Source of the DNA: Acetobacteraceae bacterium AT-5844 | Lineage (GTDB): Bacteria > Pseudomonadota > Alphaproteobacteria > Acetobacterales > Acetobacteraceae | NCBI GenBank assembly: GCA_000245075.1 | Contig: JH599920.1 | Location: 1-64,000 of the forward strand | DNA: 64,000 bases | Reading direction: 5' to 3' | Shown: one piece after another, positions 26,584-34,938 of the stretch | How the letters are laid out: each line of letters starts with the position of its first letter | How positions within the stretch are numbered: position 1 is the first letter of the stretch | The notes under the pieces: generated by a model | What the model was told of the DNA's origin: nothing | The model's input: only the letters and a program-made list of their open reading frames with translations | Databases searched by the model: none | Position numbers and translations under genes: made by a program

Positions 26584-27426
26584 ATGACGGCGCCCGTTTC
26601 TCTGCCGCCTCTTCCGGACCGGCCGCTGAAGGTGCGGATTCCCGGCAGCAATATCAGCCACCGCTTGTTGGCGGCATTCGGTTTGCTGGTGGTGCTGGGG
26701 CTGACCGTTGCGAGCTTTATTTTTGTCGCGCCCACGCTCTGGACGGACTGGCAGGTTCGCAACACGGCGCAGCCCGTCGTGGCGTCCCGGATCGAGGACG
26801 GCTCCTGCCGCAGCAAGCTGTTCATCAATACCTGCAACGTCACGCTCGGAGCCGGAAAGGCCTCGAATGCGGTGAGGCGCAGCGTCACCTATGTCTTCGC
26901 CGATGCGCATTCCGGCGATTACTCCGTGCAGGTGCTGGCGGATCCCGAGCATCCGGAATGGCTGACGACCGATCTGGCCCTGGACAAGCTGCCCAGCCGC
27001 CTCATCACGATGGGCGTATTCTGGGGACTGATGCTGGTCGGCGTCATCGCGATGATTCGTGGGCTGCTGGCGCGCCGCGCCGTGCGGCGCGAAGTCCTCT
27101 CCTGGGATGGGCAGCGGTTGCGGACGGCGCCACTGGAACTGGTTTCCGTGCGTGGCAGTGCCGGCGTCTCCAACTGGACGGTGAAGGCGCCGGGCGAGCG
27201 CGGGAAAGGGCGGGTCTGGAGCCTGCCGGGCAAGGCGCGGCCTTTCTTCATCGGCGAGGACATGATCCTTGGCGTGACAGGCCCGCAGGGCGGGGTGGTC
27301 GCCCCGCTGGATTACGGCCTGACCTGGATCGACCTGACGGAGGAAGAGCGGGCCGCGATCGGCCGCGCCATTCACCCCTCGCCGGTAGAGGGCGGTGAAG
27401 CCTCCGGCTCGCCGGCCACGGCGTAA
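26584..27426 (+). CDS. Two-TM membrane protein of unknown function
   Basis: A 280-residue protein. TM1 is LLAAFGLLVVLGLTVASFIF near residue 27. An extracytoplasmic stretch of about 100 residues follows, with two Cys in EDGSCRSKLFINTCNV that could form a disulfide. TM2 is LITMGVFWGLMLVGVIAMIR near residue 140, followed by a basic linker and a C-terminal cytoplasmic domain. I chose the ATG at 26584, nine bases after GGAG; in-frame starts further upstream add a stretch without family meaning. I do not recognise the family. The last 55 bases overlap the convergent tenA gene. Confidence 0.7.
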   Translation: MTAPVSLPPLPDRPLKVRIPGSNISHRLLAAFGLLVVLGLTVASFIFVAPTLWTDWQVRNTAQPVVASRIEDGSCRSKLFINTCNVTLGAGKASNAVRRSVTYVFADAHSGDYSVQVLADPEHPEWLTTDLALDKLPSRLITMGVFWGLMLVGVIAMIRGLLARRAVRREVLSWDGQRLRTAPLELVSVRGSAGVSNWTVKAPGERGKGRVWSLPGKARPFFIGEDMILGVTGPQGGVVAPLDYGLTWIDLTEEERAAIGRAIHPSPVEGGEASGSPATA

Positions 27427-28070
27427 AGGCTGTCGAAGAAGCCGCGTTCCAGCGCCACGGCGCGCTGGAACAGGCTTTCGCATTCCGCGCGCTGGGCGGG
27501 GCTCAGCGCGGCGCCGGCCCGGTCCAGCTCCTGCCGCAGCCAGCCGACGAAATCCCGGAAGAACGGGTTGTCGTGCAGGGTGATCCATTCGGCATGGATG
27601 AAATCGGGCGGCAGCGGGCCCTCATGGCGCTCCGCCCAGCTCAGATAGAGCCATTCCGCCACCACCAGCACGGAGAGCGCGCCGGCATAGAGCCGGGTCT
27701 CCGCCGCCTCCGCCATCAGCGCCTGGAACTCGCGGACGACCGGGATGAGGGGCGGGGAGACGCGTTCCGCTTCCGGCACGCCGAGCGCGTCGAAGGCGCG
27801 GATGAAGTAGGTGTTCTCGTCGCTGGTGATCATCGCCAGGAAGCGGGAGAGGCGCAGCCGGGCGGCGTAGCTGTCCGCCGTGGCGATGGCGGCGCCGAGC
27901 AGCGCCACGAAGCGGTCGATGAACTGATAGTCCTGCACCAGGTAGAAGCGCATCACCTCCGGCGGCACGGTGCCGGCGGAGAGCTCCCGCACGAAGCGGT
28001 GGGTGATGGCCGCGTCCCAGTGTTCGGCGCTGGCCGTGCGCAGGCGGGTGGAGAAGGGGGTGTCGGTCAT
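27372..28070 (-). CDS. tenA: TenA family protein, Cys-less (TenA_E-like) type
   Basis: A 232-residue all-helical TenA/thiaminase II-like protein for salvage of the thiamin pyrimidine. MRFYLVQDYQFIDRFVALLG near residue 40 and DNPFFRDFVGWLRQELDRAG are family-typical. The position of the catalytic Cys of classical TenA (pattern P-C-x-W-x-Y) reads VVAEWLYLSWA, so Cys is replaced and a Glu is next to it. That matches the TenA_E branch, thought to process formyl-aminopyrimidine breakdown products rather than thiamin. GGAGGA lies before the ATG. No TPP riboswitch was seen upstream. Its 3' end overlaps the convergent membrane protein gene. Confidence 0.88.
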   Translation of the reverse strand: MTDTPFSTRLRTASAEHWDAAITHRFVRELSAGTVPPEVMRFYLVQDYQFIDRFVALLGAAIATADSYAARLRLSRFLAMITSDENTYFIRAFDALGVPEAERVSPPLIPVVREFQALMAEAAETRLYAGALSVLVVAEWLYLSWAERHEGPLPPDFIHAEWITLHDNPFFRDFVGWLRQELDRAGAALSPAQRAECESLFQRAVALERGFFDSLYAVAGEPEASPPSTGEG

Positions 28071-28203
28071 GCGGGTCCTCCGCCTACGGCGATAGCAGGG
28101 ATGGGCCGGGGAAGGCAGGCATGGAGGGCAGACGGCGCGCCCGATCTGTTCTACAGACCCTTCCTCGGATCACCACCGGCTGCGAGAGAAGGGATACCCG
28201 CGC

Positions 28204-29538
28204 ATGACCAGCTTCGACCTCATCCTGCGTGGCGGGCGCTGCGTGCTGCCCTGGGGCGAGGAAGACGCCGATGTGGGCGTGCGGGGCGGGCATATCGTCT
28301 CGATCGGCGACCTGCGCACGGCGACCGCCACGCAGGAGATCGACTGCCGGGGCCTCCATGTGCTGCCGGGGCTGATCGACCCGCATGTGCATCTGCGCGA
28401 TCCGGGCGACCCGAAGGTCGAGACCATCCCGACCGGCACGAAGGCCGCCATCCTCGGCGGCATCACCGCCGTGTTCGACATGCCGAACACCAGCCCCTCC
28501 ATCACCAGCCAGAAGGCGCTGGAGGACAAGCGGGCCTATACCGAGGGCAAGAGCTGGTGCGACATCGGCTTCTATGTCGGCGCCGGCATGTCCAACATCC
28601 CCGATCTGGCGGCGCTGGAGCTGCAGCCGGATGTCTGTGCCATCAAGGTCTTCGCCGGTTCCTCGACCGGTGACCTGCTGGTGGGCGACGATGCCTCGCT
28701 GGAGCGGGTGATGCGCTCCGGCCGCCGCCGCATCGCCTACCATTCCGAGGATGAGTACCGGTTGCAGGAGCGCAAGCCGCTCTACGCCGCCGGCGGCCCG
28801 CACAAGCTGCATGCCGAATGGCGGGACGTGGAATGCGCCTTCCTGGGCACCCGCCGCCTGATGGCGCTGGCGCGCGAGACCGGCCGCCCGGCGCATATCC
28901 TGCACGTCTCCACCGCGGAGGAGCTGGAGTACCTGCGCGACTTCCGCGATGTCGCGACGGTCGAGGTGCTGGTGAACCATCTTTCCCAGACCGACGAGGC
29001 CTATGACCGCCTCGGCGGCTACGCGGTAATGAACCCGCCAATCCGCGACGAGCGCCATATGAAGGCCGCCTGGGCCGCCGTGGCCGATGGCACGGTGGAC
29101 TGCATCGGCTCCGACCACGCGCCGCATTCCCGGGAGGCGAAGGAGCGCCCCTGGCCCGCCACCGCCGCTGGCCTGACCGGCGTGCAGACACTGGCCCCCA
29201 TCATGCTGGACCATGTGAATGCCGGGCGCCTGAGCCTGACCCGCATGGTGGATCTGATGGCCGCCGGCCCGGCCCGCGTGTATGGCGCCGTCGCCAAGGG
29301 CCGCCTCTGCGCGGGCTATGATGCCGACTTCACCATCGTGGACATGAAGCGGACCCGCACCATCGAGGAAAGCTGGATCGCTTCCCCTTGCGGCTGGACG
29401 CCCTTCGCCGGGCAGAAGGTGACGGGCTGGCCGGTGATGACCATCATTCGCGGCCATGTGGCGATGCGCGAGGACGAGGTGCTGGGCGAGCCCACGGGCA
29501 AGCCGGTACAGTTCGAGACGGGCCTCGCCCAGGGCTGA
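28204..29538 (+). CDS. pyrC: Dihydroorotase
   Basis: A 444-residue amidohydrolase-superfamily dihydroorotase closing N-carbamoyl-aspartate to dihydroorotate in pyrimidine synthesis. The metal-binding DPHVHLRDPG lies near residue 60, the candidate carboxylated Lys is in CAIKVFAGSSTG near residue 145, and the late Asp is in CIGSDHAPHSREAKE. These mark class I dihydroorotase; allantoinase-like relatives share parts, but the HLRDPG motif favours PyrC. AAGGGA lies before the ATG. There is no adjoining pyrB, so any inactive partner pyrC-like gene is elsewhere. Divergent from tenA. Confidence 0.9.
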   Translation: MTSFDLILRGGRCVLPWGEEDADVGVRGGHIVSIGDLRTATATQEIDCRGLHVLPGLIDPHVHLRDPGDPKVETIPTGTKAAILGGITAVFDMPNTSPSITSQKALEDKRAYTEGKSWCDIGFYVGAGMSNIPDLAALELQPDVCAIKVFAGSSTGDLLVGDDASLERVMRSGRRRIAYHSEDEYRLQERKPLYAAGGPHKLHAEWRDVECAFLGTRRLMALARETGRPAHILHVSTAEELEYLRDFRDVATVEVLVNHLSQTDEAYDRLGGYAVMNPPIRDERHMKAAWAAVADGTVDCIGSDHAPHSREAKERPWPATAAGLTGVQTLAPIMLDHVNAGRLSLTRMVDLMAAGPARVYGAVAKGRLCAGYDADFTIVDMKRTRTIEESWIASPCGWTPFAGQKVTGWPVMTIIRGHVAMREDEVLGEPTGKPVQFETGLAQG

Positions 29539-29639
29539 CGACCTCCTGACCGCCTCTACCCTTAACCTGACAGGCGCGGGCGGCTATGGTCCGCGCCTGA
29601 TCTGGGGCGCCCTGCGCCATTCTGCTGTGAGGACCCGAC

Positions 29640-30284
29640 TTGCCGGATATCTTCGACGAGGTGAAGGAAGAGCTGCGGGCCGAACAGGCGCGCAAGCTGT
29701 GGGTGCGTTACGGCAGTGTCGTCGCGGGGGTGGCACTGCTGGCGGTCGTCGGCATCGGTGGTTGGCAGGGCTGGCGTTGGTACCAGGGCCAGGAATCGGC
29801 GAAGACCGCGCTCGTCTTCATGGAGACGCACCGCGCCGCCGAGGCCCAGGGGGCTGATCTGAAGGCTGCGGGCGAGCGTTTCGCCTCCATCGCCCAGTCG
29901 GCGCCTGAGGGTTACCGCATCCTGGCACGGCTGCGTGCCGCCGCGCTCAAGGCCGAGACGGGCGAGCGTGAAGCGGCCCTCGGGCTGTGGAACGAGGTGG
30001 CGAGCGATAGCCGCGCACCGCAGATCTACCGCGATCTGGCGAGCCTGATGTGGGCCCTGCACGGGCTGGATACGCAGGACCCGGCAGCGTTGGATTCGCG
30101 GCTGGCGCCGCTGGTGGGAGGCGCCTGGGGTGCCTCCGCCCGCGAGTTGCAGGCGCTGGTGGCGATCCGCCGGGGCGATACGGCGACGGCGAAGAAGAAT
30201 CTGGAGGCCCTGGCGGCGGATGTCACCGCCCCGGCAGGGGTGCGCGAGCGCGCGGGCCGCATCGCGGCGACATTGGGGGTCTGA
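29640..30284 (+). CDS. YfgM-like TPR membrane protein
   Basis: A 214-residue protein with a cytoplasmic N-terminal helix (IFDEVKEELRAEQARKLWVR), one membrane anchor (GSVVAGVALLAVVGIGGWQG, residues about 25-45) and a periplasmic TPR-like domain with repeated Ala-rich helices. It matches the YfgM/TPR_21 type, an ancillary partner of the Sec translocon and periplasmic chaperones. The start is a TTG with GAGGA six bases upstream. It lies directly before bamB and der, the same order as yfgM-bamB-der in enterobacteria, which supports the assignment. Confidence 0.85.
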   Translation: MPDIFDEVKEELRAEQARKLWVRYGSVVAGVALLAVVGIGGWQGWRWYQGQESAKTALVFMETHRAAEAQGADLKAAGERFASIAQSAPEGYRILARLRAAALKAETGEREAALGLWNEVASDSRAPQIYRDLASLMWALHGLDTQDPAALDSRLAPLVGGAWGASARELQALVAIRRGDTATAKKNLEALAADVTAPAGVRERAGRIAATLGV

Positions 30285-30286
30285 AG

Positions 30287-31627
30287 ATGGCGAACGGAGC
30301 AATCTGGACGCGGCGCGCGGCGCTGCTGGGCGGTGCGGGGCTGCTGGGCGGCTGCAGCATGTTCGATGGCATCTTTGGCAGCGCCAAGGAGAGGCTGCCG
30401 GGTGAGCGGCGTTCCGTACTGGCACCGCGCCGGGACCTCGAAGCCGATGCCGGGCTGGCCAGCACGCCCATGGAACTGCCGCCTGCCCAGGCGCGCGCCG
30501 ATTGGCCCCAGCCGGGCGCCAATACCAGCCATGTGCCGGGGCACCTGGCCCTGCCGGGTAACCTCAGCGAGGCCTGGCGCTCCTCCGTGGGCACCGGCAG
30601 TTCCTATCGCCGCCGGATCACCTCCGGGCCCGTGGTGGCGGAGGGGACTGTCTTCGCTTCCGATGCCTATGGCGTGATTTCGGCCTTCGATCTGGCCCGT
30701 GGCGGGCGCCGCTGGCGCTTCGATACCCGGCCGGAGGATGACGATGTCGGCGCCGTCGGCGGCGGTTGCAGCTATGACAGCGGCACGCTCTTCGTCTCGT
30801 CCGGCCTCGGTGAGGTGCTGGCGCTGAACCCGGCGGATGGCACAGTGCGCTGGCGCGTCTCTCCGCCGGCGCCGCCGCGCGGTGCGCCGACCGTGGCACA
30901 GGGCCGCGTCTTCGTGCCGACGCTGGATAACGCGCTGGTGGCGCTTTCCGCCGAGGATGGGCGGGTGCTGTGGACCCACCGCGCGCAGCAGGCGCCGGCG
31001 CTTCCGCTCGGCCTGCCTGGCCCGGCTGTGGTGGATGACTTCCTGGTGGCGGGCTTCCCCTCCGGTGAACTGGTGGCCATGCGCCCGGAAGACGGCCGCG
31101 TGCTGTGGAGCGAGAGCCTGGCTGCCGGCCGTGGTGGCCTGGGCGATATCTCCGGCATCCGGGGGCTGCCGGTCGTGGATGCGGGCCGCGTCTACGCCAA
31201 CAGCCTGGGCGGCCTGTCCATGGCAATTGACCTGCGGTCCGGCCGCCGCCTCTGGGAGCGTGAGATCGGCGGCAGCGAGACGCCGCTGGTCGTGGGCAAC
31301 TGGGTGTTTGTCCTGAGCAGCGATGGCGACATGGCCGCCATCGGGCGAGAGGATGGCCGGGTGCGCTGGGTGGCGGATTTCAACGCGCCGCCGCCGGGCG
31401 AGGAAAAGAACGAAGACCCAGCGAATTTCGGCCCGCCATTGCTGGCCGGTGGGCAGATTATCCTGCCCTCCAGCAAGGGCGAGGCGTTGCTGGTCAACCC
31501 CTCCGACGGCTCCGTCAACGGCCGCCTGCGGCTGCCGGGCGGTTCCACCCTGCCGGCGGTGGTGGCTTCGGGGACGCTGGTGTTCCTGACCGATGACGGC
31601 AGTCTGGTGGCCTTCCGGGGCGCCTGA
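30287..31627 (+). CDS. bamB: BamB-like outer membrane assembly lipoprotein (PQQ-type beta-propeller)
   Basis: A 446-residue lipoprotein. Signal with a twin Arg (WTRRAALLGGAGLLGGCS) and lipobox ending at Cys26. The body is a PQQ-like eight-bladed propeller with repeated V-x-A-x-D-x-x-x-G-x-x-x-W phrases, for example ALNPADGTVRWR, ALSAEDGRVLWT and AMRPEDGRVLWSES. It should work in the BAM complex that folds outer-membrane beta-barrels. Gene order with the YfgM-like gene (two bases upstream) and der supports this. Longer than E. coli BamB (about 390). Confidence 0.9.
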   Translation: MANGAIWTRRAALLGGAGLLGGCSMFDGIFGSAKERLPGERRSVLAPRRDLEADAGLASTPMELPPAQARADWPQPGANTSHVPGHLALPGNLSEAWRSSVGTGSSYRRRITSGPVVAEGTVFASDAYGVISAFDLARGGRRWRFDTRPEDDDVGAVGGGCSYDSGTLFVSSGLGEVLALNPADGTVRWRVSPPAPPRGAPTVAQGRVFVPTLDNALVALSAEDGRVLWTHRAQQAPALPLGLPGPAVVDDFLVAGFPSGELVAMRPEDGRVLWSESLAAGRGGLGDISGIRGLPVVDAGRVYANSLGGLSMAIDLRSGRRLWEREIGGSETPLVVGNWVFVLSSDGDMAAIGREDGRVRWVADFNAPPPGEEKNEDPANFGPPLLAGGQIILPSSKGEALLVNPSDGSVNGRLRLPGGSTLPAVVASGTLVFLTDDGSLVAFRGA

Positions 31628-31639
31628 TTCAGGTGGAAT

Positions 31640-31659
31640 GGCGGGGCTCCTGCCCCGCC
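31640..31659 (+). terminator. Hairpin between bamB and der
   Basis: An 8-base perfect stem GGCGGGGC / GCCCCGCC with a TCCT loop just after the bamB stop. No T run follows, so it may attenuate rather than stop transcription into der, or stabilise the upstream mRNA end. Confidence 0.4.
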
Positions 31660-31722
31660 GCCATGGCCGTCATGCCAACTGTGTGATTTCCCTGGGGCGG
31701 GTTCCGCTGTAAAGCGCGGGCC

Positions 31723-33066
31723 ATGCTGCCCCGTATCGCCATCATCGGCCGCCCCAATGTGGGCAAGTCCACGCTGTTCAACCGATTGGTCGGCCGCAAG
31801 CTGGCCATCGTGGACGACACCCCGGGTGTCACCCGCGACCGCAAGGAATATCCCACCCGGATCGGGGGCAGGGATGTGCTGCTGCTGGATACGGCGGGGC
31901 TTGAGGAAGCGCCGCCGGATACGGTGGCCGGCCGCATGCGCGCCAGCTCCGAGGCCGCGGTGCAGGCGGCGGACCTCATTCTGTTCGTCGTCGATGCCAA
32001 GGCTGGGCTGACCCCGGCGGACCGTGCCTTCGCGGCCTGGCTGCGCCGGCAGAAGGTGCCGGTGCTGGTGGTGGCCAACAAGACCGAAGGCCGCCATGGC
32101 GGCATGGCCGCGCTGGAGGCCTATGAGCTTGGCTTCGGCGACCCCATGGCCATTTCCGCCGAGCATGGTGAGGGTATCTCCGACCTGCACAGCACGGTCG
32201 CGGCCATGCTGCCGGAAGAGCCGGAAGAAGAGGATGTGACCGACAAGGAACGGCCCCTGCGGCTGGCTGTGGTCGGCCGCCCGAATGCCGGCAAGTCCAC
32301 CCTGCTCAACAGCTTGCTGAGTGAGGAGCGCATGATCACCGGCCCCGAGCCGGGGCTGACGCGCGATGCGGTGACCAGCGAGTTCGTCGATGAGACGGGC
32401 GGGCGCGTGCGCATCGTCGATACCGCCGGCATGCGCAAGAAGGCCAAGGTCGTCGAGGGGCTGGAGCAGATGTCCGTCGGCGCGACTATCGGCGCGCTGA
32501 AGGAGGCTGAGGTCGCCGTCCTGGTGCTCGATGCGTTGCTGGGCATGGATGAGCAGGATCTGCGAATCGCCCGTCTGGCGGAGCGTGAGGGCCGCGCTGT
32601 GGTGATCGCGCTGAACAAATGGGATGCGGTCGAGGACCGCGTGGCAGCGCGCCGGCGGATCGAGGACACGTTGCAGACCTCGCTGGCGCAGCTGAAGGGC
32701 GTGACGGTCGTTGCCATGTCCGCCGCCACCGGGCGCGGGGTCGATAAGCTGATGCCCGCCGTGCGGGAGACGGTGGAGCGCTGGAACAAGCGGGTGCCGA
32801 CCGGTGAGTTGAACCGCTGGTTTGAAGGGGCGCTGGCCCGTCACCAGCCGCCGCTGGCCGATGGCCGCCGCATCAAGCTGCGCTATGCGACCATGCCCAA
32901 GGCGCGGCCGCCGACCATTGTGGTGTTCGGCCCTCGTGCGGAGGATTTGCCGGAGGACTATCGCCGCTATCTGGTGAACAGCTTCCGCGAGACTTTCGAC
33001 ATGCCGGGCGTGCCGATCCGGCTGCAGGCGCGGGGCACCACCAACCCCTTCGTCGATCAGGAATGA
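31723..33066 (+). CDS. der: Ribosome biogenesis GTPase Der (EngA)
   Basis: A 447-residue essential GTPase with two tandem G domains and a C-terminal KH-like domain, acting in 50S ribosome assembly. G1 motifs are GRPNVGKSTLFNRL (residue about 8) and GRPNAGKSTLLNSL (residue about 186); G3 motifs DTAGLEEAPP and DTAGMRKKAKV; G4 motifs NKTEG and NKWDAVED. The C-terminus has PPTIVVFGPRAEDLPEDYRR, typical of Der. A bidirectional terminator follows the stop. Confidence 0.97.
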   Translation: MLPRIAIIGRPNVGKSTLFNRLVGRKLAIVDDTPGVTRDRKEYPTRIGGRDVLLLDTAGLEEAPPDTVAGRMRASSEAAVQAADLILFVVDAKAGLTPADRAFAAWLRRQKVPVLVVANKTEGRHGGMAALEAYELGFGDPMAISAEHGEGISDLHSTVAAMLPEEPEEEDVTDKERPLRLAVVGRPNAGKSTLLNSLLSEERMITGPEPGLTRDAVTSEFVDETGGRVRIVDTAGMRKKAKVVEGLEQMSVGATIGALKEAEVAVLVLDALLGMDEQDLRIARLAEREGRAVVIALNKWDAVEDRVAARRRIEDTLQTSLAQLKGVTVVAMSAATGRGVDKLMPAVRETVERWNKRVPTGELNRWFEGALARHQPPLADGRRIKLRYATMPKARPPTIVVFGPRAEDLPEDYRRYLVNSFRETFDMPGVPIRLQARGTTNPFVDQE

Positions 33067-33093
33067 AAAAGGGGGCCGTGAGGCCCCCTTTCC
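33065..33093. terminator. Bidirectional terminator between der and DUF4214 gene
   Basis: AAAGGGGGCC / GGCCCCCTTT, a 10-base perfect stem with a GTGA loop, flanked by an A run on the left and T on the right. It can stop der rightward and the DUF4214 gene leftward. Confidence 0.85.
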
Positions 33094-33102
33094 GTTGAGG
33101 CG

Positions 33103-34110
33103 TCAGCCGATGAGCGTGACGCCGTAGTTGAGCGGGTTATCGCTCTGGAAGGCATCTGCCGTGATGGCTTGATGCTCGGCGCTGTCGGAGATGGAGAGCA
33201 TCACGTCAGCGCGCGAGAGGTCGCCGCTAGCCAGTTCGCTCGTCCAGTAGCCGGCACCCGCGTCATCAGCGTTACGGTTCAGCGCGTTCTGATAGACCGC
33301 GTTCACGAAGTCAAAGTCGTTCAGCCCACCAAAGGCAGCCTGCGCCTCACCGCTCGAATAGAACAGGTCCGCGATGTCGTTCATCGACGTGCCCGAGTTG
33401 TGAATCTGGCTGACCCAATGGGCCATGCCATCGAGCTCCGGCGGACGGTCGAAGGCGGTGTCATACAGGTTGGCCAGAGAAATGGCGCTTTCGTCGCGGT
33501 CCCAGATACCCTGGGACAAGGTGTCCGCGTTGGCGTTCAGGCCCTCAGCGGAATTTGCGAAGTTTACCGCCACATCACCAAGTGTCATGGAGCCGTTGGC
33601 GACCTGGCTGGTCCAGAAGGACACTTCAGCGGCTGAAGCATCAGCGCCACGCATGTTATTATAGAGCACCTGCACAAATTGCTCATTGGTCAGGTTGGCG
33701 CCGAACTTACCGGTGAACTCGGCGCTGTCGAACATTGTCTCGGCGACGGCGGCCATGGACACGCCGCCATCCATCTGATTGATGAAAGAGTTCAGGCCGG
33801 TCTGTTCCGCGCCGCGGTCCAGCACGATGTCATACAACCGGCTGACCTGCGCTGCATGGTCGTTGTCGTTATAGACCAAGCGGCCATCAACGAAGAGCAG
33901 CTGGGTAATATTGTTCAGCGTATCGATGCCTGCCGCGCTGGTGACGCTGCTGGGGCCGTTGGGGCCATTGGTCACGACGCTGTCGCGGTAACCTGCATCG
34001 AGCTGCACAAAATCAAAATTCGGGCTGCCGTTAAACGTATCGTTTCCGTCAGTGCCGATCTGAACGCCGGGCGCCGGCGGAACCTGATAGCGTGCGACAT
34101 TAATGGCCAT
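33103..34110 (-). CDS. DUF4214 domain-containing secreted protein (type I secretion substrate-like)
   Basis: A 335-residue acidic protein with no Cys and a single Lys, and no N-terminal signal peptide. It opens with an RTX-like phrase GTDGNDTFNGS (residues 18-28). The middle ITQLLFVDGRLVYNDND leads into two DUF4214 modules: about 90-195 (SRLYDIVLDRGAEQTGLNSF ...) and about 205-325 (LANLYDTAFDRPPELDGMAH ...). Such composition is typical of proteins exported by type I secretion. No transporter genes lie nearby. A strong AAGGAGGA precedes the ATG. Asn/Ser/Asp-rich composition and lower GC set it apart from its neighbours and may mean acquisition or simply secreted-protein bias. Role unknown, perhaps surface or S-layer related. 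Confidence 0.85.
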   Translation of the reverse strand: MAINVARYQVPPAPGVQIGTDGNDTFNGSPNFDFVQLDAGYRDSVVTNGPNGPSSVTSAAGIDTLNNITQLLFVDGRLVYNDNDHAAQVSRLYDIVLDRGAEQTGLNSFINQMDGGVSMAAVAETMFDSAEFTGKFGANLTNEQFVQVLYNNMRGADASAAEVSFWTSQVANGSMTLGDVAVNFANSAEGLNANADTLSQGIWDRDESAISLANLYDTAFDRPPELDGMAHWVSQIHNSGTSMNDIADLFYSSGEAQAAFGGLNDFDFVNAVYQNALNRNADDAGAGYWTSELASGDLSRADVMLSISDSAEHQAITADAFQSDNPLNYGVTLIG

Positions 34111-34185
34111 GACAGGGTCCTCCTTATTGACGGCGGAAGAACCAGCTTGGCGTTTAAAAGTTTCGCTCGTTGTCAGAGATCAAAG

Positions 34186-34216
34186 GAAAGTGCGCAGAGT
34201 TTGCGAGCTCTGCGCA
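34186..34216 (-). terminator. Terminator of the purF-SDR transcript
   Basis: A 9-base perfect stem TGCGCAGAG / CTCTGCGCA with an eight-base loop. On the minus strand it lies five bases after the SDR stop and is followed by a pyrimidine run (CTTTCCTTT). Confidence 0.7.
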
Positions 34217-34221
34217 ACATG

Positions 34222-34938
34222 TCAGGCAGCAAGGACCGTTTTGCCATGCCTCAGTTCCGAGGCATGGCAAAGCGCCGCGATCATGGGGGCCACATCCGCG
34301 GGCTGGGCGATGGTCGAAGGATCTTCCCCCGGCATGGCGGTGGCGCGCATGCGGGTTGCCACGATGTCAGGGTCGAACAGATTGACCTTCAGCGGTGTCT
34401 TTTCGACTTCCTGTGCCCAGGTCTGTACCAAGTGCTCCATACCGGCCTTGGTTGCACCATAGGCGCCCCAATAAGCCTTCGGGCGCTGCACGCGGCCGGA
34501 AGTGACGAAGACGGCGCGTCCTGCATCCGATGCACGCAGCGGTGGGTCACAAGTGCGGATCAGCCGCCAGGCGGCGGTCAGGTTGACGCCCACGACATTC
34601 GCCCAGTCCTTAGGGTCGATATGCGCCACAGGCGTCAGCTTGCCGAGCTCACCCGCGTTATGGACCAGAATGTCCAGCCGTCCGAAGCGCTCGACGATGG
34701 ACGGGCCGATGGAGTCGATCTGCGCCTCGTTCTTCACCAGATCGAAGGGCAGGAGGGTCGCAGGCAAGCCACCGGCGGCGCGGATGGCGTCGTCGGTTTC
34801 CTCGAGCCCACCCTGGGTGCGGGCGATGAGCACGCATTGCGCGCCCTGCCGGGCCATTTCCACGGCCAGCGCGGCGCCGATGCCGCGGCTGGCGCCGGTG
34901 ATCAGGGCGACGCGGCCCTCAAGCGGCTTGGCGGTCAT
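34222..34938 (-). CDS. SDR family oxidoreductase
   Basis: A 238-residue short-chain dehydrogenase: cofactor loop TGASRGIGAALA near residue 14, NAGELGK near residue 94, and the active-site Tyr/Lys in YWGAYGATKAG near residue 160. Substrate unknown; members of this position-conserved group follow purF in many alphaproteobacteria. The start overlaps the purF stop by one base (TGATG), so translation is coupled. A terminator follows, making it the last gene of the leftward cluster. Confidence 0.88.
   Translation of the reverse strand: MTAKPLEGRVALITGASRGIGAALAVEMARQGAQCVLIARTQGGLEETDDAIRAAGGLPATLLPFDLVKNEAQIDSIGPSIVERFGRLDILVHNAGELGKLTPVAHIDPKDWANVVGVNLTAAWRLIRTCDPPLRASDAGRAVFVTSGRVQRPKAYWGAYGATKAGMEHLVQTWAQEVEKTPLKVNLFDPDIVATRMRATAMPGEDPSTIAQPADVAPMIAALCHASELRHGKTVLAA

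Noticed and set aside
28071-28203. TPP riboswitch upstream of tenA
   Set aside because: The CUGAGA and late conserved blocks of the THI element are not present on the minus strand; only short chance matches were seen.
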